Shown here: positions 1 through 5,234 of the stretch, in pieces
Position numbering within the stretch: the first letter of the stretch is position 1
Layout: each line of letters starts with the position of its first letter
DNA from: Betaproteobacteria bacterium
Lineage (GTDB): Bacteria > Pseudomonadota > Gammaproteobacteria > Burkholderiales > SG8-41
DNA: 5,234 nucleotides
NCBI GenBank assembly: GCA_025356695.1
Contig: JANXSE010000272.1
Span: forward strand, 1 to 5,234
Direction: 5' to 3'
The notes under the pieces: model-generated
What the model was told of the DNA's origin: nothing
The model's input: only the letters and a program-made list of their open reading frames with translations
Databases searched by the model: none
Translations under genes and position numbers: made by a program

Positions 1-795
1 ATCGCGCTCGGCGGCGGGGTAGTCGGTGATCTGACAGGTTTCGCCGCCGCGACTTATCTGCGCGGCGTCCCCTTTATCCAGGTGCCGACCACGCTGCTCG
101 CCCTTGTCGACTCTTCGGTGGGGGGGAAGACCGCGATCAACCATCCGCGCGGCAAAAATATGATTGGCGCGTTTTACCAGCCGCAGGCGGTAATCGCGGA
201 CACCATCGCTCTCGCCACGCTCGCGGACCGCGAATTGGCAGCGGGACTTGCCGAGGTAATCAAGTACGGCCTGATTCGCGATCTGCCTTTCTTCGATTGG
301 CTAGAATCCAATATAGATGCCCTGAATTCGCGCGATGCGGCGGCATTGGCCTTCGCCATCCAGCGTTCCTGCGAGAACAAAGCGGCGGTAGTGGCGGCCG
401 ACGAGCGCGAAGAAACCGGTGAACGCGCGCTGCTCAATCTTGGGCATACATTCGGCCATGCCATTGAGTCCGGCATGGGTTACGGCAACTGGTTGCACGG
501 TGAAGCAGTTGCGGCCGGCATGGTTGTCGCTGCGCGTCTGTCACAGAACATGGGGCTGCTGCGTGCCGACGATGTCGGCCGCATCGAGTCGATTCTCGAA
601 CGGGCGCGGTTGCCCGTTTCGATTCCGGACCTTGGTACGGACCGCTACCTTGAATTGATGGGACACGACAAAAAAGTCGAGGGCGGAAAATTGCGCTTTA
701 TCCTGATGCGCGAAATGGGCCGTGCGTTTCTAACTGCCGACGTGACGCGTGGGGCCGTCGAGACCGCCCTCAAAAATTCAGTTCATCGTGATTGA
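1..795 (+). CDS. aroB: 3-dehydroquinate synthase, 3' part (5' end outside window)
   Basis: AroB converts DAHP to 3-dehydroquinate, the second step of the shikimate pathway, in the cytoplasm, using NAD+ and a divalent metal (usually Zn2+). The frame is open from base 1 and ends with TGA at 793-795, giving 264 residues. The family is usually about 360 long, so roughly 95-100 N-terminal residues lie upstream. Visible residues 4-11 (GGGVVGDL) and the following [16 protein letters not shown] stretch (28-43) are the nucleotide- and substrate-binding signatures. The three expected metal ligands are all present: E85 in AEVIKYG, H149 in [10 protein letters not shown] and H166 in LHGEAVA. The GTG at 82 is only an internal valine codon. 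No frameshift or missing catalytic residue is seen in the visible part. The last 8 bases overlap the start of dgt, and aroK would be expected just upstream. Identification by motif is very secure. Confidence 0.97.
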   Translation: MALGGGVVGDLTGFAAATYLRGVPFIQVPTTLLALVDSSVGGKTAINHPRGKNMIGAFYQPQAVIADTIALATLADRELAAGLAEVIKYGLIRDLPFFDWLESNIDALNSRDAAALAFAIQRSCENKAAVVAADEREETGERALLNLGHTFGHAIESGMGYGNWLHGEAVAAGMVVAARLSQNMGLLRADDVGRIESILERARLPVSIPDLGTDRYLELMGHDKKVEGGKLRFILMREMGRAFLTADVTRGAVETALKNSVHRD

Positions 796-1909
796 ACTCG
801 CTGCATATGCGGTAAACCCGAAGACATCGCGCGGACGCCGCGTACGCGAAACTGCGCCAGTCGGCCGCACGGAATTTCAGCGCGACCGCGACCGCATCAT
901 TCACTCGACTGCATTCCGCCGCCTCGAGTACAAGACACAGGTGTTCGTCAACCACGAAGGCGATCTCTTCCGCACGCGCCTCACGCACAGCCTCGAGGTC
1001 GCCCAGATTGCGCGATCGGTGGCGCGCAGCCTGCGACTCAATGAAGACCTTGTCGAGGCGATTTCCCTCGCCCACGATTTGGGCCACACGCCATTCGGTC
1101 ACGCCGGCCAGGACGCATTGAATCGATGCATGCGCCCCTACGGTGGCTTCGAGCACAATCTGCAGTCGTTGCGTGTGGTGGACGTTCTCGAACGCCGTTA
1201 CGCCGCCTTCGACGGATTAAATCTGTGCTTCGAAACACGCGAGGGAATACTCAAACACTGTTCATTGAAAAATGCGCGGCTGCTGGGCGATGTCGGCCAG
1301 CGCTTCATCAAACGCCGCCGCGCATCGCTGGAAGCGCAACTGGCAAATCTCGCCGACGAACTGGCTTACAACAATCACGATGTCGATGACGGGCTGCGCT
1401 CCGGGCTGCTCACCATTGAGCAACTTTCCGAAGTCAGCCTTTTTGCGCGCCACCAAAAACTCGTGCTGGAAGTTTATCCGAAACTTGATGCGCGGCGCCT
1501 TGTCCACGAGACCATTCGTCGCATGATCAGCACACTGGTCGTCGATCTGACGCAACAGACTGCACGCAACATCCGTGAACACGCACCGCGCTGCGTCGAA
1601 GATGTGCAAAAAGCACCGCCCTTGGTTGCATTCAGCGCGCCACTGGCGCGCCAACAGCAGGAACTCAAGATCTTTCTGCGCGACAATCTTTACCGGCATT
1701 ACCAAGTCTGCCGCATGACCGCGAAGGCGCGGCGCGTCGTCAGCGAACTGTTTGATGCTTTTTTAGCGGACTCGCGCTTGCTACCTCCGCAATATCAAAC
1801 CAGTTTAGCGGCCGCAAAGCCGCGCATGGTGGCCGATTACATCGCCGGCATGACCGATCGTTACGCCATGCGCGAACACCGAAGATTGTTTGCAGTAGAC
1901 GAAATCTAG
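788..1909 (+). CDS. dgt: Deoxyguanosinetriphosphate triphosphohydrolase-like protein (HD-domain dNTPase)
   Basis: HD-superfamily metalloenzyme expected to split dGTP or other dNTPs into the deoxynucleoside plus triphosphate, a cytoplasmic role in dNTP pool control. With GTG 788 as start it has 373 residues, full length for the shorter dGTPase-like subfamily. The N-terminal region has the family's SRGRR and [20 protein letters not shown] signature. The HD metal site is complete: H67 (LTHS), H96-D97 ([14 protein letters not shown]) and D190 ([14 protein letters not shown]). The C-terminal end reads [16 protein letters not shown], also typical. The frame is open further upstream to a GTG at 749. 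GTG 788 is preferred because the family begins shortly before the Y-A-V-N-P segment and because it overlaps the aroB stop by 8 bases. No clear Shine-Dalgarno precedes it, so expression probably relies on coupling to aroB. Exact substrate preference cannot be read from sequence; many members of this subfamily are not strict dGTPases. Confidence 0.95.
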   Translation: MIELAAYAVNPKTSRGRRVRETAPVGRTEFQRDRDRIIHSTAFRRLEYKTQVFVNHEGDLFRTRLTHSLEVAQIARSVARSLRLNEDLVEAISLAHDLGHTPFGHAGQDALNRCMRPYGGFEHNLQSLRVVDVLERRYAAFDGLNLCFETREGILKHCSLKNARLLGDVGQRFIKRRRASLEAQLANLADELAYNNHDVDDGLRSGLLTIEQLSEVSLFARHQKLVLEVYPKLDARRLVHETIRRMISTLVVDLTQQTARNIREHAPRCVEDVQKAPPLVAFSAPLARQQQELKIFLRDNLYRHYQVCRMTAKARRVVSELFDAFLADSRLLPPQYQTSLAAAKPRMVADYIAGMTDRYAMREHRRLFAVDEI

Positions 1910-1930
1910 ATCACCATTGCCGCGCCGCAA

Positions 1931-1939
1931 CAACCGGCC
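1931..1939 (+). repeat. 9-base copy of the terminator 3' arm (possible competing arm)
   Basis: CAACCGGCC at 1931-1939, 21 bases after the dgt stop, is identical to the 3' arm of the terminator hairpin (2061-2069). It is therefore the exact complement of that hairpin's 5' arm (2047-2055). In a transcript reading through from dgt it could pair with 2047-2055 and stop the terminator forming. In a transcript from the putative promoter at 1986-2014 it would be absent. The repeat is directly visible; a regulatory role is inference. The CCGG core is GC-rich and self-complementary, which raises the chance of coincidence. Confidence 0.3.
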
Positions 1940-1985
1940 GCCGTCTGTCCGAAAACCTCATTGATTCCCAAGGCATTTCAAAGCC

Positions 1986-2014
1986 TTGAAGTCAAACCCC
2001 TATGCCTGTATATT
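1986..2014 (+). promoter_or_regulatory. Putative sigma70-type promoter for gltB
   Basis: A -35-like TTGAAG (1986-1991, 4 of 6 to TTGACA) and a -10-like TATATT (2009-2014, 5 of 6 to TATAAT) are separated by exactly 17 bases. They sit in the locally AT-richer DNA between dgt and gltB. Transcription would begin near 2021, leaving a leader of about 70 bases before the gltB GTG at 2092, with the terminator hairpin inside it. The -35 element falls in a short inverted repeat (TTCAA 1977-1981, TTGAA 1986-1990) that could be an operator or chance. No sigma54 -24/-12 pair was found by eye. Prediction from consensus and spacing only. Confidence 0.5.
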
Positions 2015-2045
2015 TCAGGCGTTTCGCCGCAATTATCGCAAATTC

Positions 2046-2075
2046 AGGCCGGTTGGCTTTCAACCGGCCTTTTTT
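2046..2075 (+). terminator. Intrinsic terminator / possible attenuator in the gltB leader
   Basis: GGCCGGTTG (2047-2055) and CAACCGGCC (2061-2069) are perfect reverse complements around a 5-base loop (GCTTT). A2046-T2070 can add a tenth pair, and an unbroken run of six T occupies 2070-2075. This is a textbook Rho-independent terminator on the + strand. It could end the aroB-dgt transcript, but it lies only 16 bases before the gltB start codon, so transcripts entering gltB from any upstream promoter must cross it. It is therefore a candidate attenuator or partial terminator. The structure is seen directly; its use as an attenuator is inferred. Confidence 0.85.
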
Positions 2076-2081
2076 ACCCGT

Positions 2082-2086
2082 GAGGT
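2082..2086 (+). promoter_or_regulatory. Ribosome binding site of gltB
   Basis: GAGGT, complementary to the 3' end of 16S rRNA, lies 5 bases before the GTG at 2092. An in-frame TAG at 2086-2088 rules out any further upstream start, so this site fixes GTG 2092 as the gltB start. The site follows directly on the terminator's T run, so folding of the hairpin and ribosome access could influence each other. Confidence 0.75.
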
Positions 2087-2091
2087 AGCCA

Positions 2092-5000
2092 GTGACGCAG
2101 CCGCCCTGTGCCCAGGGATTGTACGATCCCGCCAACGAACACGACGCTTGTGGCGTCGGTTTTGTCGCACACATCAAAGGCGCGAAATCCCACGCCATCG
2201 TCGAGCAAGGTTTGCAGATTCTCAAAAACCTCACCCACCGTGGTGCGGTTGGCGCAGATCCGCTGGCTGGTGACGGTGCCGGAATACTGCTGCAGATTCC
2301 GGATGCCTTTTTTCGCGAAGAATTGTCGAAACAGGGGATCAAGCTCCCGCCGGCTGGCCAATACGGCGTCGGCATGGTGTTTTTGCCTCAAGAACCGGCC
2401 TCACGCTTCGCCTGCGAATACGAAATCGAACGCTCGATCAAGGAAGAAGGGCAGATTTTGCTCGGCTGGCGCGATGTGCCGCGCGACAATAGCGGGCTCG
2501 GCGAATCGGTCAAGAAAATCGAGCCGGTCATCCGCCAGGTCTTTATCGGTCGCGGTCGCGGCGTCACGGTCACCGACGCGCTGGAGCGCAAGCTTTACAT
2601 CATCCGCAAAAGCTCCGGGCACGCCATTCAGGCACTCAACCTCGCCCATGGCAAGGAATTCTATGTGCCATCGATGTCGGCGCGCACCGTGGTTTACAAA
2701 GGCATGCTGCTTGCGGGACAAGTTGGCGCTTACTACAAGGATCTGCAGGACGAGCGCGTGGTGTCGGCGCTGGCGCTCGTGCACCAGCGCTTCTCGACCA
2801 ACACTTTCCCGACTTGGGATCTCGCGCACCCGTTTCGCCTCGTTGCACACAACGGTGAAATCAACACGCTGCGAGGCAACGTCAACTGGATACGCGCGCG
2901 GCAGGGTGCGATTTCCAGCCCTATCCTTGGTAAAGACCTCGAAAAACTGTGGCCGCTGATTTACGACGGCCAGTCCGATTCGGCATCCTTCGACAACGCG
3001 CTCGAACTGCTGGTTATGGGCGGCTACTCCGTGTCGCACGCAATGATGATGATGATTCCGGAGGCGTGGGAAAGTCACACGCTGATGGACACCAGCCGTC
3101 GCGCATTCTACGAATACCACGCCGCCATGATGGAACCGTGGGACGGCCCCGCGGCAATGGCATTTACCGACGGCCGCCAGATCGGCGCGACGCTGGATCG
3201 CAACGGTCTGCGCCCGGCGCGTTATATCGTCACCGACGACGATCTGGTGATCATGGGTTCGGAATGCGGCTGCCTGCCGATTCCCGAAGAGAAAATCGTC
3301 AAAAAATGGCGCCTGCAGCCGGGCAAGATGTTCCTCGTCGACCTCGAGAAAGGCCGCATCATCGACGACAAGGAATTGAAGGACACCCTCGCCGGCGCCA
3401 AGCCCTATGGCGAATGGATCGACCGCATCCGCGTCAAGCTCGATGAAGTTGAAAGCGACCGTCAGCAGCCCGAACGTTCGTCGATCTCATTGCTAGATCG
3501 CCAGCAGGCGTTCGGCTATACACAGGAAGACCTCAAGTTCCTGATGACACCGATGGCGCTGAATGGCGAAGAGGCGACCGGCTCAATGGGCAACGACTCG
3601 CCGCTGGCGGTACTGTCTGACAAAAACAAGACGCTTTACCATTATTTCAAGCAGCTGTTTGCACAGGTCACCAATCCGCCGATCGACCCGATCCGTGAAG
3701 AAATGGTGACTTCGCTGGTGTCGTTCATCGGGCCCAAACCGAATTTGCTCGGCATCGACGAACTGAATCCGCCGCTGCGGCTCGAAGTCAGCCAGCCGGT
3801 CGTTGATTTTTTCGAAATGGAAAAAATCCGCCATATCGACCGCTATACGCAAGGCAAATTCAAAAGCTGCGAACTGGACATCTGCTATCCCGCCGCGTGG
3901 GGCAACCATGCGATCGAGGCCCGTCTTGCCTCCCTGCGCGCACAAGCCGAAGACGCTGTGCGCAGCGGTTTTTCGATTTTGATCATTTCGGACCGCAAGG
4001 TCGACCGCGATCATGTCGCGATTCCTGCGCTGCTCGCGGTTTCGGCGATCCACCAGCATCTGGTCGGGAAGGGCCTACGCACCTCCACCGGTCTGGTTGT
4101 CGAAACCGGTTCGGCACGCGAAGTGCATCACTTTGCACTGCTTGGCGGTTACGGCGCCGAAGCCGTTCATCCCTATGTTGCGATGGAAACCCTGCTCGAC
4201 ATGGGCAAGCGCGGTGTTTTCGGTCCTGATTTTGACAGCAAAAAAGCGATCAAGAATTTCGTCAAGGCGATCGGCAAAGGCCTGCGCAAAGTGATGTCGA
4301 AGATGGGCATTTCGACCTATATGTCGTACACCGGCGCGCAGATTTTCGAAGCGGTCGGGCTGTCGCGCGCATTGATCGACAAATATTTCGCCGGCACTAC
4401 TTCTAATGTCGAAGGTATCGGACTGTTCGCAGTGGCTGAAGAAGCGCTGCGCGTCCATCGCGCGGCCTTCAGCAACGACCCCGTGCTGGCCAATGCGCTC
4501 GAGGCTGGCGGAGAATACGCCTTCCGCGTGCGCGGCGAAGAACATATGTGGACACCCGATGCAATTGCCAAGCTCCAGCAATCAACGCGCGGCAATTCGT
4601 TCGCGACCTACAAGGAATACGCGCAGATCATCAATGATCAGTCCAAGCGCCACATGACGCTGCGCGGCCTGTTTGAATTCCGCTTCGATCGCTGCACTCC
4701 GGTGCCGATTGAGGAGGTCGAATCCGTGGCCGATATCGTCAAGCGTTTCGCGACCGGCGCGATGTCTCTGGGCTCGATTTCAACCGAGGCGCATACCAAC
4801 CTGGCCATCGCGATGAACCGCATCGGCGGCAAATCGAACACCGGCGAGGGTGGCGAGGATCGCAACCGCTATGCCACCGCCAAAGCCGGCGAAACACTCG
4901 CTTCACGCCTTGGCAAAGACCAAATCGAAAGCGATATCGAATTGAAAGAAGGCGATCTGCTGAAGTCGAAAATCAAGCAAGTCGCCTCCGGACGCTTCGG

Positions 5001-5234
5001 CGTCACCGCCGAGTATCTGGCGTCGGCGGAACAAATCCAGATCAAGATGGCGCAGGGCGCAAAACCCGGCGAGGGCGGGCAGCTACCGGGCAAAAAAGTG
5101 TCCGAGTACATCGCGATGCTGCGCTTTTCGACCCCTGGCGTAGAACTGATTTCGCCGCCGCCGCATCACGACATTTATTCGATCGAGGATCTGGCACAAC
5201 TGATCCACGATTTGAAGAACGCAAATTCCAGCGC
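2092..5234 (+). CDS. gltB: Glutamate synthase (NADPH) large subunit, 5' part (3' end outside window)
   Basis: The GltB alpha subunit makes glutamate from glutamine and 2-oxoglutarate, with GltD supplying electrons from NADPH; it is the GOGAT half of the GS-GOGAT ammonia-assimilation cycle. The frame is open from GTG 2092 to the window end: 1047 complete codons of an expected 1500 or so. Cys20 ([10 protein letters not shown]) is the predicted N-terminal nucleophile after removal of a 19-residue propeptide. The class II glutaminase domain (about 20-440) shows THRG (R50), AHNGEIN (N254-G255) and [10 protein letters not shown] (D296). The central domain (about 480-775) includes [13 protein letters not shown] and [10 protein letters not shown]. 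The FMN/2-oxoglutarate synthase domain starts near 860, with GAMSLGSIS (889-897), [12 protein letters not shown] (912-923), [11 protein letters not shown] (990-1000) and [11 protein letters not shown] (1020-1030). The 3Fe-4S cysteines and beta-helix domain fall beyond the window. There are no internal stops or frameshifts. The GTG is supported by GAGGT at 2082-2086. gltD is expected downstream. Confidence 0.98.
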   Translation, partial: MTQPPCAQGLYDPANEHDACGVGFVAHIKGAKSHAIVEQGLQILKNLTHRGAVGADPLAGDGAGILLQIPDAFFREELSKQGIKLPPAGQYGVGMVFLPQEPASRFACEYEIERSIKEEGQILLGWRDVPRDNSGLGESVKKIEPVIRQVFIGRGRGVTVTDALERKLYIIRKSSGHAIQALNLAHGKEFYVPSMSARTVVYKGMLLAGQVGAYYKDLQDERVVSALALVHQRFSTNTFPTWDLAHPFRLVAHNGEINTLRGNVNWIRARQGAISSPILGKDLEKLWPLIYDGQSDSASFDNALELLVMGGYSVSHAMMMMIPEAWESHTLMDTSRRAFYEYHAAMMEPWDGPAAMAFTDGRQIGATLDRNGLRPARYIVTDDDLVIMGSECGCLPIPEEKIVKKWRLQPGKMFLVDLEKGRIIDDKELKDTLAGAKPYGEWIDRIRVKLDEVESDRQQPERSSISLLDRQQAFGYTQEDLKFLMTPMALNGEEATGSMGNDSPLAVLSDKNKTLYHYFKQLFAQVTNPPIDPIREEMVTSLVSFIGPKPNLLGIDELNPPLRLEVSQPVVDFFEMEKIRHIDRYTQGKFKSCELDICYPAAWGNHAIEARLASLRAQAEDAVRSGFSILIISDRKVDRDHVAIPALLAVSAIHQHLVGKGLRTSTGLVVETGSAREVHHFALLGGYGAEAVHPYVAMETLLDMGKRGVFGPDFDSKKAIKNFVKAIGKGLRKVMSKMGISTYMSYTGAQIFEAVGLSRALIDKYFAGTTSNVEGIGLFAVAEEALRVHRAAFSNDPVLANALEAGGEYAFRVRGEEHMWTPDAIAKLQQSTRGNSFATYKEYAQIINDQSKRHMTLRGLFEFRFDRCTPVPIEEVESVADIVKRFATGAMSLGSISTEAHTNLAIAMNRIGGKSNTGEGGEDRNRYATAKAGETLASRLGKDQIESDIELKEGDLLKSKIKQVASGRFGVTAEYLASAEQIQIKMAQGAKPGEGGQLPGKKVSEYIAMLRFSTPGVELISPPPHHDIYSIEDLAQLIHDLKNANSS

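Noticed and set aside
1262..1705. - strand frame of 147 codons opposite dgt
   Set aside because: Shadow frame; the opposite strand encodes the conserved HD-domain enzyme through the same interval.
2018..2028. Small GGCG-TTT-CGCC hairpin
   Set aside because: Only 4 bp with a 3-base loop and no T run; too weak to call a regulatory structure by itself.
1910..2091. Sigma54 promoter or known nitrogen-related riboswitch upstream of gltB
   Set aside because: No GG-N10-GC type -24/-12 element with the right flanks and no recognisable glutamine-riboswitch core was found by eye.
2108..2959. + strand frame of 283 codons in another phase
   Set aside because: Its translation is rich in Arg/Ser/Pro with no domain signature, and it overlaps the correct gltB frame (phase of 2092), which contains the catalytic Cys and glutaminase motifs.
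3046..3057. Four consecutive ATG codons, looking like a trinucleotide repeat or internal start
   Set aside because: They encode a methionine run in a conserved GltB segment just before IPEAW; a run of Met is normal there and no ribosome binding site precedes it.
2401..3120. Long open frame on the - strand (239 codons) opposite gltB
   Set aside because: It lies wholly opposite the conserved glutaminase domain of gltB, has no recognisable motif, and is the kind of shadow frame expected in GC-rich genes. The + strand frame carries every family signature.
3583..4059. - strand frame of 158 codons
   Set aside because: Shadow of the gltB central domain; the + strand frame is uninterrupted and conserved here.

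Overview
The window is a stretch of core-metabolism chromosome with three genes, all on the + strand. They are the 3' part of aroB (3-dehydroquinate synthase), a complete dgt-type dNTP triphosphohydrolase gene, and the 5' two-thirds of gltB (large subunit of glutamate synthase). The order aroB–dgt–gltB (typically followed by gltD), the moderately GC-rich coding sequence and the protein motifs fit a betaproteobacterium. That assignment rests on remembered synteny and motif style, not on a search. No RNA genes, mobile elements, CRISPR arrays or signs of recent transfer were seen.

Layout. Bases 1-795 hold the last 264 codons of aroB; its start lies upstream of the window. dgt begins with GTG at 788, overlapping the aroB stop by 8 bases, so the two look translationally coupled in one shikimate-operon transcript. 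dgt ends at 1909. A 182-base intergenic region (1910-2091) follows, the only sizeable non-coding DNA here. gltB starts with GTG at 2092 and stays open through the window end, with 1047 complete codons visible. Its glutaminase domain, central domain and the beginning of the FMN-binding synthase domain are present. The 3Fe-4S cysteines and the C-terminal beta-helix domain would lie beyond the end.

The most interesting part is the intergenic region. It carries a good sigma70-like promoter (TTGAAG, 17-base spacer, TATATT, 1986-2014). It also carries a near-textbook intrinsic terminator (2046-2075: 10-bp stem, 5-base loop, six T) that ends only 16 bases before the gltB start codon. A promoter could hardly fit between terminator and gene, so gltB transcription from any upstream promoter must pass this hairpin. 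That suggests attenuation of glutamate synthase, or a terminator for dgt that is leaky towards gltB. A 9-base exact copy of the terminator's 3' arm lies at 1931-1939 and could act as a competing arm in read-through transcripts from dgt. A 28-codon frame (2002-2088) runs across the hairpin and stops 3 bases before gltB. These regulatory readings are inference and untested.

Together the genes serve aromatic amino-acid precursor synthesis (AroB), dNTP pool control (Dgt) and ammonia assimilation (GltB, with GltD presumably downstream). They are linked by neighbourhood rather than by a shared pathway.
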